From: Sphingomonas sp. Y38-1Y
GTDB taxonomy: Bacteria > Pseudomonadota > Alphaproteobacteria > Sphingomonadales > Sphingomonadaceae
Direction of reading: 5' to 3'
Length of the DNA stretch: 64,000 nucleotides
Assembly (NCBI RefSeq): GCF_032391395.1
Contig: NZ_CP135916.1
Span: 310,001-374,000 of the forward strand
Shown: positions 55,862 through 64,000 of the stretch, piece by piece
Layout: the number at the start of each line of letters is the position of its first letter
Numbering within the stretch: position 1 is the first letter of the stretch
The notes under the pieces: model-generated
What the model was told of the DNA's origin: nothing
Databases searched by the model: none
The model's input: the letters and a program-made list of their open reading frames with translations, nothing else
Made by a program: the position numbers and the translations under genes

Positions 55862-58018
55862 ATGCCCCCGTCCAAGCCACGCAAGCCCGCCGTCCCGCGC
55901 TGGCGCCGTATCCTCAAATGGACGGCGATTTCCGGCGCGGTCGCGGCCATGGTCGGCCTGCTCGCGCTCGTCATCGCGGTCTATACCGCGCGCGCCTCGC
56001 TTCCCAGTTTCGACCAGCTCAAGTCCTCGCCCAACGGCCAGATGATCCGTGTCCATGCCGCCGACGGCACGGTGATCGTGTCGCTCGGGCCGAGCTATGG
56101 CGAGTGGATTCCCTATCGGAACATTCCGCTGGTGATGCGCCAGGCGATGGTGTCGGTCGAGGATCGCCGCTTCCGCTCGCACTGGGGCGTCGATCCGATC
56201 GGCATCGGCCGCTCGATCAAATACGCGTTCGAGCGGCGCGGCACCGGGCGCCGGCTCCAGGGCGCGTCGACCATTACGCAGCAGGTCGCGCGCACCGTCT
56301 TCCTGTCGAACAAATATGATTTCGGGCGCAAGCTGCGCGAGATCATCCTGGCGCTCGCGATGGAGCGCAAATTCTCGAAGGACCAGATCCTCGAGCTCTA
56401 CCTCAACAAGGTCTATTTCGGCGGCGGCGCCTACGGCATCGACGCCGCCTCTCGCCGCTTCTTCCAGCATCCCGCCTCCAACCTGACGCTGTCCGAGGCG
56501 GCGGTCGTCGCCGGGCTGGTCAAGGCGCCGAGCCGCTATTCGCCCACCGCCGACGCCGAGGCCGCGGTCGACCGCGCCGGCGTCGTTCTCGACCTGATGG
56601 TCGAGACGGGTGCGATCAGTGCGTCGGAAGCCGCCAGCGCCGAGCGGACGCAGGTCAAGCTCGCGCCCGAGCCCAAGCAGAACAGCGTCCGCTACTTCAC
56701 CGACTGGGCGCTCCCCCAGCTCGAGATGCTGATCGACGAGACGCAGGCGCCGCTCGACGTGTGGACGACGCTCGACCTGTCGATGCAGGCGGCGGGCGAC
56801 CGCGCGATCCGCGCGCATGCGCCCGGCGGCGCGCAGGGCGCACTGGTGGCGCTCGACCGCGACGGCGCGGTGCGCTCGATGGTCGGCGGCAAGGATTATG
56901 TCAGCTCGAACTACAATCGCGCAACGCAGGCGGCGCGTCAGCCGGGGTCCGCGTTCAAGCTGTTCGTCTATCTCGCCGCGCTGGAGGCGGGCGCCAAGCC
57001 CGACGACCAGGTGGTCGACGAGCCGGTGACGATCAACGGCTGGAGCCCGCGCAACAATTCCGGCCGCTTCTCGGGCGCGATGGATCTGCGCTCGGCGTTT
57101 TCTTATTCGATCAACACCGTCGCGGCGAAGCTCGGTCAGCAGGTCGGCTTCGGCGCGGTCGCCGACATGGCGCGCCGCTTCGGCATCACGACGCCGGTCA
57201 ACACCCGGCCGGCGATGGTGCTGGGCAGCAGCGAAGTGCGCGTGATCGACATGGCGCGCGCGATGGCCAGCGTCGCCAACAAGGGCGTGGCCGTCACCCC
57301 CTATGGCATCACCCGCGTCACGACAAACGGCCAGGTGATCTACAATCACGAGGTCGATACCTCGCGTGTCCTGGTCGCACCGTTCGTGGCCGCACAGATG
57401 ACCGACCTGCTCCAGTCCGCCGTCGCCATCGGCAGCGGCCGCGCGGCGCAGATCGGTCGGCCCGTCGCGGGCAAGACGGGCACGACCACGTCGAACAAGG
57501 ACGGCTATTTCTTCGGCTTCTCCAGCGGCATCACCACCGCGGTGTGGATGGGCCGCGACGATGCCAAGCCCGTCGCCGGCCTCCAGGGCGGCCGTGCGCC
57601 GGCACAGGCGTTCGCCGAGTTCATGAAGACCGCCGTCGCCAAGCGGCCCGTCGAGCAGTTCGAGACGCAGGTGACGCTTCCCGAATGGCAGGTCGAACCT
57701 GACGAGGAGAGCTATTACGGCCAACCCGACAATGGCGTCTTCGTCGATCCCGACGGCAATCCACTGAGTCAGCCGGCACCGCCGGGGCAGGGCGACTATG
57801 TAATCCCGGGCGAGGAAGGCGACGAGCCCGCGCCGCCCGAGGCGCAGAATGGCGAGCGGCTGGACCGCGAATGGATCGAGCGGGCGCTGGGACGAGAGCC
57901 GGGCGACCGCCGTGCGCCGCCGCCGCGTGAGTATCGCCGCCCGCCGCCCGTCGTGCAGGGCGATCCGCGCCGCTATCCGCCGCCGGCCGATCCGGACGAC
58001 GACTTCCCCAACCAGTGA
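55862..58018 (+). CDS. Class A penicillin-binding protein (PBP1a-type)
   Basis: A 718-residue bifunctional peptidoglycan synthase. One membrane helix (~22-43) precedes the glycosyltransferase domain with Glu100 (SVEDRRFRSHWG) and QGASTITQQVAR. The transpeptidase has Ser363 in PGSAFK (Ser-x-x-Lys366), S416-x-N418 (YSINT) and K538-T-G540. The C-terminal ~100 residues are rich in Pro, Asp, Glu and Arg and look disordered. The gene's 3' end overlaps the convergent metallopeptidase gene by 46 nt. Confidence 0.95.
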   Translation: MPPSKPRKPAVPRWRRILKWTAISGAVAAMVGLLALVIAVYTARASLPSFDQLKSSPNGQMIRVHAADGTVIVSLGPSYGEWIPYRNIPLVMRQAMVSVEDRRFRSHWGVDPIGIGRSIKYAFERRGTGRRLQGASTITQQVARTVFLSNKYDFGRKLREIILALAMERKFSKDQILELYLNKVYFGGGAYGIDAASRRFFQHPASNLTLSEAAVVAGLVKAPSRYSPTADAEAAVDRAGVVLDLMVETGAISASEAASAERTQVKLAPEPKQNSVRYFTDWALPQLEMLIDETQAPLDVWTTLDLSMQAAGDRAIRAHAPGGAQGALVALDRDGAVRSMVGGKDYVSSNYNRATQAARQPGSAFKLFVYLAALEAGAKPDDQVVDEPVTINGWSPRNNSGRFSGAMDLRSAFSYSINTVAAKLGQQVGFGAVADMARRFGITTPVNTRPAMVLGSSEVRVIDMARAMASVANKGVAVTPYGITRVTTNGQVIYNHEVDTSRVLVAPFVAAQMTDLLQSAVAIGSGRAAQIGRPVAGKTGTTTSNKDGYFFGFSSGITTAVWMGRDDAKPVAGLQGGRAPAQAFAEFMKTAVAKRPVEQFETQVTLPEWQVEPDEESYYGQPDNGVFVDPDGNPLSQPAPPGQGDYVIPGEEGDEPAPPEAQNGERLDREWIERALGREPGDRRAPPPREYRRPPPVVQGDPRRYPPPADPDDDFPNQ

Positions 58019-58668
58019 AGGCCCGCGCCGTGACGGCGCAGCCATGCCATCGCCGGTCGGGGGTCGGTGCCGAGCAGCTCGGCCTCCAGCGCATGGAACG
58101 CCGCGCCGTGATTCATGTGGCGGCGATGCGCGACCTCGTGCGCGACGACGAAGCGGCGGACATGGGCGGGCGCGAGGATCAACCGCCAGCTATACCGGAT
58201 CGTCCCGTCCGACGAGCAGCTCCCCCAGCGCGCCCGCGGATCGCCGATCCCGACGCGTTCGACCGCCACCCCTGCGCGAGCGGCGATCGCCATCGTCTCC
58301 GCGGTGAGCAGTGCGAGCGCCTCGCGCTTCAGCCAACGCTCGGTGCGCCCTGGGAAACCCTCAAGCGGACCGCCCACGACAAGTCGGTCACCGTCGCGTG
58401 ACGGCGTCCGTGCCGCCCCTTGCCGCCAGTCGAGCGTCAGCGCCTCATCACCGAACGGGATCACCGCTCCCGGCACGAACGGCACCGCGCGCGGCAATCG
58501 CGCTCGCTGCGCCTCGATCCACGCGACCTTCTCCGCCGCCCAGGCCAAGCCGTCGCGCTTGGATGCGCGCGGGGGCAAGGTCAGGCGCACGGCGCCGCTT
58601 GCAGGATCGACCGACAGCCGCATGCGGCGTGCGCGCGGGTGTCTGACGACCTCGATATCGGGGATCAC
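57973..58668 (-). CDS. YgjP/SprT-like zinc metallopeptidase (DUF45 / WLM type)
   Basis: A 231-residue cytoplasmic zincin: an N-terminal beta-rich part with VRHPRARRMRLSVDP, then RWGSCSSDGTIRYSWRLILAP, and the catalytic HEVAHRRHMNH with His177, Glu178, His181 and probably His187. The family is similar to the protease domains of SprT and Wss1, but its substrate is unknown. The stop of the YcgN gene overlaps no more than a few nt downstream, and the 3' end lies within the PBP gene on the opposite strand. Confidence 0.9.
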   Translation of the reverse strand: MIPDIEVVRHPRARRMRLSVDPASGAVRLTLPPRASKRDGLAWAAEKVAWIEAQRARLPRAVPFVPGAVIPFGDEALTLDWRQGAARTPSRDGDRLVVGGPLEGFPGRTERWLKREALALLTAETMAIAARAGVAVERVGIGDPRARWGSCSSDGTIRYSWRLILAPAHVRRFVVAHEVAHRRHMNHGAAFHALEAELLGTDPRPAMAWLRRHGAGLHWLGKSSSGSAGGG

Positions 58669-59111
58669 AACTCGCGATCGATCAGGTGATGCTCGAAATC
58701 GCCGGCATCGTCCTCACTGACCGTCCAGCCGCGCACCGACTCGCCGGCACGGTGCACCGCCTCGGGGTCGCCGCAGACGAGGTGATGCCATTCGGGCAAT
58801 GGCAGCCCCTCGCCGCGCAGTCGATACGCACAGGTCGACGGCAACCACGCGATGCCGTTCAGCACCGCCCGCGCCGTCAGCCGCACGCAATCGGGCACAT
58901 AGGCGCGGCGGTTGCGATAGTCGCTGCACTGTGCGGTCTCGCGGTCGAGCAGCCGGCACGACACGTTGGTCGCAGCCAGTTCGCCCGTATCCTCGTCCTC
59001 CAGCTTGTGCAGGCAGCACTTGCCGCAGCCGTCGCACAGCGCCTCCCACTGAGAGCGGTCGAGCTTGTCGAGCGGCGTATCCTCCCAGAAGCGGCCGGTC
59101 ACGACACCCAT
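58665..59111 (-). CDS. YcgN/UPF0260 family cysteine-cluster protein
   Basis: A 148-residue protein with the family Cys pattern: EALCDGCGKCCLHKLED (four Cys), then VSCRLLD, QCSDYRNR, VPDCVRLT and STCAYR. It probably binds an iron-sulfur cluster or zinc. Its function is unknown. It overlaps the 3' end of the SCO gene by 13 nt and the metallopeptidase start by 4 nt, so the three are one operon. Confidence 0.93.
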   Translation of the reverse strand: MGVVTGRFWEDTPLDKLDRSQWEALCDGCGKCCLHKLEDEDTGELAATNVSCRLLDRETAQCSDYRNRRAYVPDCVRLTARAVLNGIAWLPSTCAYRLRGEGLPLPEWHHLVCGDPEAVHRAGESVRGWTVSEDDAGDFEHHLIDREL

Positions 59112-59695
59112 TTGGTCAGCGTCTCCGCCACCTTCTCTCCGCTCTCGTCGGCGGGGACGAGCGCGATCGGCTTGCCCGCGCCGTCGATCAGATAGGTCTG
59201 GCGGCTATGGTCCATCAGGTACGCGCCCGGCGTCACCCCCTCCTTGCGCGCGGCAAAGATGGCGAATGCCTTGCCCACCGCGGCGATCGCCTCGGGCGAG
59301 CCGGTCAGCGCGACGGTGCGCGGGTGGAAGTTGGAGACGAACTGCTTGAGCGCGGCAGGCGTGTCCCGCTCCGGATCGACGGTGACGAACACCGGCACGA
59401 CCTTGGCCGCCCGCGCCGGGTCGCTCGCTTCGAATGCCTTCAGCCCCGCGGTGATGTTGGCCATATCGACGGGGCAGACGTCGGGACAGAAGGTGTAGCC
59501 GAAATACATGATCCGCCACTTGCCGGCGAGTTGGCTGTCGCCGAACGGGCGGCCGTTCTGGTCGGTGAGCGTGAACGGCCCGCCAATCCGCGCGCCCTCC
59601 AGCGGCGGCGCTTCGGCAGGGGCGGCATTGCAGGCGGCGAGGGCGGCCAGGAGGCTCAGCGGCGCCAGCCAGCGGCGAAAACGACGATCGTTCAT
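59099..59695 (-). CDS. SCO family copper-binding lipoprotein (cytochrome oxidase assembly)
   Basis: A 198-residue thioredoxin-fold protein. It has a lipobox (LLAALAAC, Cys22), so it should be anchored in the outer leaflet of the inner membrane. The copper site CPDVC is at residues 70-74, with the third ligand His in YLMDHSRQTYLID. It delivers copper to, or reduces thiols in, cytochrome c oxidase CuA. The start at 59695 is used; an ATG at 59710 adds five residues. Confidence 0.93.
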   Translation of the reverse strand: MNDRRFRRWLAPLSLLAALAACNAAPAEAPPLEGARIGGPFTLTDQNGRPFGDSQLAGKWRIMYFGYTFCPDVCPVDMANITAGLKAFEASDPARAAKVVPVFVTVDPERDTPAALKQFVSNFHPRTVALTGSPEAIAAVGKAFAIFAARKEGVTPGAYLMDHSRQTYLIDGAGKPIALVPADESGEKVAETLTKWVS

Positions 59696-59763
59696 GGCAT
59701 CGCCAGCCATGATCTGTTAGCCGGTAATCCGCAAGCCACCGCCCCCGACAGGAACGTTTGCCC

Positions 59764-60360
59764 GTGAAGAAGTTCGTCCTCGCCGCCCTGATGCTGACCG
59801 CCATCGCCGCGCCCGTCTCAGCCCAGCAATTCTCCGACAGCTACAAATTCCTGGAAGCGGTGCGAAAGGCCGACGGGACCAAGGTCAACGAGATCCTGGG
59901 CGCGCCCGGCCAGACGATCATCAACACGCGCGACCGCGTGTCGGGCGAAGGCGCGCTCCACATCGTCACCCGGCGCGGCGATGCCACCTATCTGCGCTTC
60001 CTCCTTCAGAAGGGCGCCAATCCCGATATCGGCGACAGCCGCGGTGAAACTCCGCTGCTGATCGCGGTCGGCAACGGCTTCGACGAGGGTGTCGAGATCC
60101 TGACGCGCTACAAGGCGAACGTCGATGCCGCGAACTCCAGCGGCGAAACCCCGCTGATCCGCGCGGTGCAGATGCGCAAGTTCGAGCTGGCCCGCCAGCT
60201 CCTCGCCGCGGGCGCCGACCCCGACAAGACCGACATCGCCGCCGGCATGTCCGCACGCGACTATGCCAAGCGCGACACCCGTTCGCCGGCGATCACCAAG
60301 CTGCTGGCGGACGCGCCGAAAAAGGCGGCGCGCCGCTCGACGGGGCCGGTGCTGAAGTAA
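59764..60360 (+). CDS. Secreted ankyrin-repeat protein
   Basis: A 198-residue exported protein with a signal peptide (FVLAALMLTAIAAPVSAQ, cleavage ~20) and about four ankyrin repeats, e.g. GEGALHIVTRRGDATYLRFLLQKGANPD and GETPLIRAVQMRKFELARQLLAAGADPD. Periplasmic ankyrin proteins of this size are common in sphingomonads and may mediate protein contacts. The GTG at 59764 is preferred because it gives the signal peptide start VKKF; a TTG lies two codons upstream. Confidence 0.9.
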   Translation: MKKFVLAALMLTAIAAPVSAQQFSDSYKFLEAVRKADGTKVNEILGAPGQTIINTRDRVSGEGALHIVTRRGDATYLRFLLQKGANPDIGDSRGETPLLIAVGNGFDEGVEILTRYKANVDAANSSGETPLIRAVQMRKFELARQLLAAGADPDKTDIAAGMSARDYAKRDTRSPAITKLLADAPKKAARRSTGPVLK

Positions 60361-60384
60361 GAGCGGGGCGGGACTGCCCGCCAC

Positions 60385-60494
60385 ACGTGCTTCGACAAGC
60401 TCAGCACGAACGGGGAAGGGTTACTTACCTCGATAGCTGCGGTGTCGATCGAGCCCCCACACACCGTTCGTCCTGAGCCTGTCGAAGGACGTGT
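60385..60494. repeat. REP-like inverted repeat (CTTCGACAAGCTCAGCACGAACGG / CCGTTCGTCCTGAGCCTGTCGAAGG)
   Basis: Two outward-facing copies of the CCGTTCG-type REP motif (60385-60412 and 60464-60494) flank a ~50-bp spacer. They pair well with each other and lie between the convergent ankyrin and mmcB genes. This is the same family as 11071-11138 and 40547-40627. Confidence 0.8.
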
Positions 60495-60527
60495 CGGGAG
60501 CACCGCGCTGCCCGCAAAACCGGAACC

Positions 60528-61016
60528 TTAGAACCCCGTTTCGGCCGCAACCCCGTCCGGATCGATCGCCGCCATCGTTCGCCGTGCGGCGCGCCGCGCC
60601 AGCGCCAGCGTACACCGCTTGCGGGTGGGCGCGGGAAGGGGATGGGTGGCGGGCTCGCGCAGCACCGCGGCGTCATAGCGGTCGGCGACGATCACCCCCG
60701 TCCGCTCGGGCAGGAACGCCGGTCCGTCGAGCGGCCGCGTATCGAACCCCTCTGGCACCGCCCAATAGAAGCGGTCGCAATGGCCGAGATAATCGGTCCA
60801 TTTGTTGTCGCCGAGCAGGTCGGCGCGCGATACCTTGATCTCGACGATGACCAGCCGACCCGCGGCATCCAATCCCATCAGGTCGGCGCGGCGTCCGCCC
60901 TCGAGCGGCATCTCCGCGATCGCCATCACGTCGTGCCGCACGAGCAGGCGGCAAACGCCGCGCGCGACATCGGCGGCGATCATCGGCGAAAGCGGCAGGT
61001 CGGGTAACGTCGCCAT
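60528..61016 (-). CDS. mmcB: MmcB family DNA repair protein
   Basis: A 162-residue protein of the MmcB (DUF1052) family. The nuclease-like motif is GRRADLMGLDAAGRLVIVEIKVSRADLLGDNKW, a PD-(D/E)xK fold with E-x-K. Known members are induced by DNA damage and influence mitomycin C resistance in Caulobacter. The C-terminal Arg-rich helix is conserved. It ends next to a REP element. Confidence 0.94.
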   Translation of the reverse strand: MATLPDLPLSPMIAADVARGVCRLLVRHDVMAIAEMPLEGGRRADLMGLDAAGRLVIVEIKVSRADLLGDNKWTDYLGHCDRFYWAVPEGFDTRPLDGPAFLPERTGVIVADRYDAAVLREPATHPLPAPTRKRCTLALARRAARRTMAAIDPDGVAAETGF

Positions 61017-61054
61017 TACCCGACTTTAGAACAAGTCAGGAACGCTGAAAAGGC

Positions 61055-61699
61055 TCAACGATAGAAGATGTGATTGCCGAGCATCGCCACCTTGGCGCGG
61101 TTCCAGCTGGGCGACACATGGCGCGCGTGGAAGAACAGCGCGTTGCCCGCCTTGCTTTCCCACAGCTCGCGCTTGGCGACCTGCGCGACGGCAACGGCGG
61201 TGCGCCATGCGGTGCGCGAGGGCTCGACGCCCGGCAGGCGCCCGCCGCGCACGAAGCTGAACTGGCCGCGCTGGGTCAGCACCTTGCAGACGTCGGTGGG
61301 GAAGCGACCAGACCGGGTACGGTTGAGGATGACTTCGGCAACCGCGAGCTGGCCGTGGAGCGGCTCGCCCTTCGCCTCGTAATAGATGCCGGTGGCGAGA
61401 CAGCGAAGCTCGCGGTCCATCGCCTCGGGCATCGCCTGGGCGGCGACGGCATCGCGAAGCGTGTCGAAATCGGTCTGGGCGGCGGCCGTCGTCGTGGCGG
61501 CGCTGGCTTCGGCGGGTTCCTCGCGCGTCCATTCCGCGGGCACGATCGGCGACGGGGGCGTCGGAACCTGAGTGGGATAGGGGGCGTTCATTACCTGCCC
61601 CGCAACGCCGAGCGCAAAGCCCGGCGTGGATGCGCAGACGGAGACGCCCGCGCAGAATGTCACCGCCGCAATCATGGCGGCGCGTGCCCAAGAGATCAT
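61055..61699 (-). CDS. SleB/CwlJ-type cell wall hydrolase (Hydrolase_2)
   Basis: A 214-residue secreted protein with an N-terminal hydrophobic signal segment (AAMIAAVTFCAGVSVCA, ~7-24), a Thr/Ala/Pro-rich linker (~45-75) and a C-terminal Hydrolase_2 domain: LATGIYYEAKGEPLHGQLAVAEVI with the catalytic Glu, QFSFV, and ALFFHARHVSPSW. It is probably a lytic transglycosylase or amidase acting on peptidoglycan. The start at 61699 is chosen for the signal segment. Confidence 0.93.
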   Translation of the reverse strand: MISWARAAMIAAVTFCAGVSVCASTPGFALGVAGQVMNAPYPTQVPTPPSPIVPAEWTREEPAEASAATTTAAAQTDFDTLRDAVAAQAMPEAMDRELRCLATGIYYEAKGEPLHGQLAVAEVILNRTRSGRFPTDVCKVLTQRGQFSFVRGGRLPGVEPSRTAWRTAVAVAQVAKRELWESKAGNALFFHARHVSPSWNRAKVAMLGNHIFYR

Positions 61700-61867
61700 T
61701 TCGGATCGGTCATATGCGGTTGGTGCGCGGCACGGGCGGTTCGGCACCAATCGGTGCCGTCGTCTCGTACCGGGCTTCCCCCCGACTGCGTCACCACCGG
61801 GATCGCACCCCGCCGGCACAACGCGCTCAAAACAGGTTCGCGCCTATCCTTGTGCAGTGCGGCAATG

Positions 61868-62197
61868 TCAACCCGAGCCGATCGTTTCGTCGGCGAAGCG
61901 CTCGCCCTCTGCGACGTCGACCTCCACGACCCACAGATCCGGGTCGCGCGCGCGGCGGCGTTGCCAATAGTCGGCCGCCTCGATCGCGTCGGCGTGGCTC
62001 GGACCCGACTCGATCAGCTTGCCCGAGTCGATCAGGCCGCGTTCGCAAAACCGCGGGTGTTCACCGCGGTCGAGCAGCAGGATCAGGATCGCGCCGGCGG
62101 TCGGATCGCCCTTTGCCAGCACCATCGCGCTACCCCCCGCCAGGTGCACGCGCCGGACCAGGGCCGACACGCGCACCGCGCTGGTCAGCCGGGTCAC
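61868..62197 (-). CDS. DUF1491 family protein
   Basis: A 109-residue protein of DUF1491: SALVRRVHLAGGSAMVLAKGDPTAGAILILLLDRG and a charged C-terminus (RDPDLWVVEVDVAEGERFADE). Its function is unknown. The ATG at 62197 overlaps the hotdog gene stop as ATGA, so it is co-translated. The last 15 bp are near an AT-poor gap before the SleB gene. Confidence 0.9.
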   Translation of the reverse strand: MTRLTSAVRVSALVRRVHLAGGSAMVLAKGDPTAGAILILLLDRGEHPRFCERGLIDSGKLIESGPSHADAIEAADYWQRRRARDPDLWVVEVDVAEGERFADETIGSG

Positions 62198-62658
62198 GGC
62201 CTGGCGTAACCGGGAAGCGAGGCGAGCGCGATGCGGCTGCGCATGAAGGTGCCGGTGCCGCGCGCCGCCTCCTCACCCTCGGCATCGATCAGGCGCGCAT
62301 CGGCGACGAACACGCGCCGACGACCGCTGATCCAGCGTCCCTCCGCCACCACGTCTCCCTCGCCGAGCGGGCGGGTGAACAGGAGGTTGAACTGCGTGGT
62401 CAGCACGAAGCGGTCGGTGACGAGGCTGTTGACCGCATAGAAGGCGGCATCGTCGAGCAGCTTGAAATAGCTCGTCCCGTGCGCCGCGCCGCCCGCATGG
62501 AAATAACGATGGTCGATGGTGAAGCGGATGCGGGCGACGCCGGGGTCGGTGATCTCCAGCTTCGATTCGAACAGCTGGTTGATCGGCGCGGCGGCATAGA
62601 GCGATTCGAGCGCACGGAAATGCGACGCCTCACCGCCGCCCGCGCCTTCAGGCGGCAT
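62194..62658 (-). CDS. PaaI-type hotdog-fold thioesterase
   Basis: A 154-residue hotdog protein with the fold core LEITDPGVARIRFTIDHRYFHAGGAAHGTSYFKLLDDAAFYAVNSL. The active-site region around HAGGAAHG and D.AA.Y is like PaaI/YdiI thioesterases. It would hydrolyse an acyl-CoA. The start at 62658 overlaps the ptsN stop by 11 nt; a GTG at 62673 would add five residues. Confidence 0.88.
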   Translation of the reverse strand: MPPEGAGGGEASHFRALESLYAAAPINQLFESKLEITDPGVARIRFTIDHRYFHAGGAAHGTSYFKLLDDAAFYAVNSLVTDRFVLTTQFNLLFTRPLGEGDVVAEGRWISGRRRVFVADARLIDAEGEEAARGTGTFMRSRIALASLPGYARP

Positions 62659-63115
62659 CGCGCGCCTCGACACCGGTCAGCAAGGCATAGATGGCATCGC
62701 GCGATCCGGCGCCGCGCAGCTTCTCGGCAAACGCCGCATCGCGCAGCCGCCGCGACACCCGCGCCAGCGCCTTCAGATGCTCGCCGCCCGCGTCCGCAGG
62801 GGAGAGCAGCAGCATGACGAGATCGACGGGCAGGCCATCGACCGCCTGGAAATCGACGGGCGTGGCCAGCCGCGCGAACAGGCCGCGCACCTCGCCCAAC
62901 CCCTCGATCCGCGCATGCGGGATCGCGATGCCGCCGCCGAACCCCGTGGTGCCCAGCTTCTCGCGCGCGGTCAGCCGCTCACCCACGACCCGCGGGTCGA
63001 GGTCGATGACCTCGCCCGCGGCGTTTGCGAGTTGCTGGAACAGCGTCTTCTTGTTGCCGGCGGCCAGGTCGACCAGCACGGCATCGGGCGCGATCAGGTC
63101 GCTAAGGTCGGTCAC
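62648..63115 (-). CDS. ptsN: Nitrogen regulatory PTS EIIA protein PtsN
   Basis: A 155-residue EIIA-Ntr of the phosphotransfer regulatory chain PtsP-NPr-PtsN, which senses nitrogen and potassium status. The phosphorylated His67 is in GGGIAIPHARIEG. It is located right after hpf, as in many proteobacteria. The GTG at 63115 lies 1 nt after the hpf stop and fits the family N-terminus (VTDLSDLIAPD); a start at 63160 would lie inside hpf. Confidence 0.95.
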   Translation of the reverse strand: MTDLSDLIAPDAVLVDLAAGNKKTLFQQLANAAGEVIDLDPRVVGERLTAREKLGTTGFGGGIAIPHARIEGLGEVRGLFARLATPVDFQAVDGLPVDLVMLLLSPADAGGEHLKALARVSRRLRDAAFAEKLRGAGSRDAIYALLTGVEARDAA

Positions 63116-63116
63116 T

Positions 63117-63716
63117 TCAGCCTGCGCGGTTCGGCTCGACCCAGCCGATCGTCCCGTCATGGCGGCGATAGACCATGTTGTAGGCGTCGGTGCCCGTGTT
63201 CTTGAACAGCAACGCGTTGGTGTTGCGCAGGTCGAGCATCATCACCGCATCGCTGACGCTCGCCGAGGGCACGTCGACCCGCGTCTCGGCGATGACGAGG
63301 GGGGCGTCGGCCACTTCCTCTTCCTGATCGCCGCCATCGCCGAACACGGTATAGCCCGCGTCATAGCCGGTATTGTCGTAGCCGAGCGATTCCGCCGCGG
63401 CGATCACCTGGCCCGCATTGCGGTCCTTCAGGCGGCGCATGTAGCGGCGCAGCTGCTTCTCGATCTTGTCGGCGGCGCCATCATACGCGCCATGCGCGTC
63501 CTGGCCGGTGTTCGAGCTCTTCAGGATCAGGCCCTGCATCACGTGCGCGACGATGTCGCAGGTGAAGCCATGGTCGTGCGGCCCCTTGCCGAACACCACC
63601 TGGGCCGAGATCGCGCGCGAGAAATATTTCTCGGCGATCGCCTGAAGACGGTCGGTCACGTGGCTCTTGAGCGCATCACCGGTTTCCACCTGATGTCCCG
63701 AAACACGGACTTCCAT
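63117..63716 (-). CDS. hpf: Ribosome hibernation promoting factor HPF, long form
   Basis: A 199-residue long-form HPF. The N-terminal domain (~1-105; MEVRVSGHQVETGDALKSHVTDRL, YMRRLKDR) binds the 30S decoding site. A linker is followed by the C-terminal dimerisation domain (~140-199; SASVSDAVMMLDLRNTNALLFKN, NMVYRRHDGTIGWVEP) that joins 70S ribosomes to 100S dimers. It is followed by ptsN and preceded, 36 nt away, by dnaQ. Confidence 0.97.
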   Translation of the reverse strand: MEVRVSGHQVETGDALKSHVTDRLQAIAEKYFSRAISAQVVFGKGPHDHGFTCDIVAHVMQGLILKSSNTGQDAHGAYDGAADKIEKQLRRYMRRLKDRNAGQVIAAAESLGYDNTGYDAGYTVFGDGGDQEEEVADAPLVIAETRVDVPSASVSDAVMMLDLRNTNALLFKNTGTDAYNMVYRRHDGTIGWVEPNRAG

Positions 63717-63752
63717 CTTCTTTCTCCTTCTTGTTGGGCGCCGTCGAGCCGA

Positions 63753-64000
63753 TCAGCTCGCGGCGACGGGATCGGCCGGTCCCCAGAGCGGGTCCTTGAG
63801 GCCAGCAACAAAGGTTGCGTGGCGTTCGAGTTCCGCGGGGCTTGCCGAGAAAACGCGGGGCGGCCGTGCCGGTGGCCGCGAAACGACGGTGATCGGTATG
63901 GCGGCCGCATCGACGATGGTCTCGGCGACCAGGCCCAGCCCGATCTGCCGCCCGCCGGTCAGCTCGACATAGACCTGCGCCAAAAGCTGCGCGTCGAGCA
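63753..64000 (-). CDS. dnaQ: DNA polymerase III epsilon subunit, C-terminal part (gene starts beyond the window)
   Basis: The last 81 residues are visible, in frame to the window edge. They start LDAQLLAQVYVELTGGRQIGLGL, the conserved C-terminal part of the DnaQ proofreading exonuclease that precedes the polymerase alpha-binding tail. The tail (LERHATFVAGLKDPLWG) is typical. The catalytic ExoI-III residues are outside the window. Confidence 0.88.
   Translation of the reverse strand, partial: LDAQLLAQVYVELTGGRQIGLGLVAETIVDAAAIPITVVSRPPARPPRVFSASPAELERHATFVAGLKDPLWGPADPVAAS

Noticed and set aside
55787..58045. A 752-codon open frame on the minus strand opposite the PBP gene
   Set aside because: The plus frame has all PBP catalytic motifs, and the minus frame has none; it is a high-GC artefact.

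Overview
The window is chromosomal DNA of very high G+C content from an alphaproteobacterium, most likely Sphingomonas or a close Sphingomonadales relative. Evidence for this is the mix of genes typical of that order: a carboxypeptidase-regulatory/TonB outer-membrane receptor, MmcB, DUF1489, DUF1491 and DUF3297 proteins, a plant-type glutamate-cysteine ligase and a cobaltochelatase CobS/CobT pair. Genes are tightly packed, often with 4-nt ATGA or GTGA overlaps. Many gaps are filled by short palindromic REP-like repeats. No rRNA, tRNA, CRISPR array, prophage or complete insertion sequence was seen.

Layout. 1-2451 (minus): hisS-prfA-prmC translation operon. 2635-5412 (minus): bolA, glutathione transferase, pirin and alpha/beta hydrolase, all translationally coupled. 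5458-6087 (plus): a J-domain protein. 6210-10321 (minus): an accessory operon of eight genes (four VOC proteins, a 34-residue membrane peptide, a glutathione transferase, an SRPBCC protein and a tandem DUF1428 protein), divergent from an HxlR-SCP2 regulator at 10391. 11236-17611: cobS and cobT, separated by a MetE-like zinc methyltransferase, a 266-bp MITE, an LLM flavin enzyme and a secreted hypothetical protein. 17665-24477: YghU, DNA ligase LigA and the TonB receptor, which ends in a strong terminator. 24588-26488: a LytS/LytTR two-component pair. 26658-36644: a mixed housekeeping and accessory stretch (AAC(3)-like, EVE, gshA, ICMT-like, M61 peptidase, ppa, CsbD, MsrA).

36789-47587: aspartate aminotransferase, PabB-PabC fusion, MBL hydrolase, Crp/Fnr regulator, murA, an acyltransferase, ispG, a vapBC toxin-antitoxin pair coupled to an EamA transporter and a GNAT enzyme, and DUF1489. 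47622-53178: mgtE, cyclophilin, a LysR regulator, a probable small RNA gene with a textbook terminator, and a CDC48/VCP-type double AAA ATPase. 53185-60360: MFS transporter, PmtA-like methyltransferase, msrB, class A PBP1a, YgjP-type metallopeptidase, YcgN, SCO copper chaperone and an ankyrin protein. 60528-64000 (minus): mmcB, a SleB-type cell-wall hydrolase, and then the dnaQ-hpf-ptsN-hotdog-DUF1491 run.

The most notable observations are: an unannotated ~68-nt small RNA candidate upstream of the CDC48 gene; a MITE with a clean TTA target duplication that changed the stop codon of the MetE-like gene from TAA to TAG; a 16-bp-arm palindrome in front of that gene; the apparent splitting of a bolA-dnaJ-cobS-cobT neighbourhood by accessory blocks; and the HxlR-linked VOC operon with its tiny membrane ORF.
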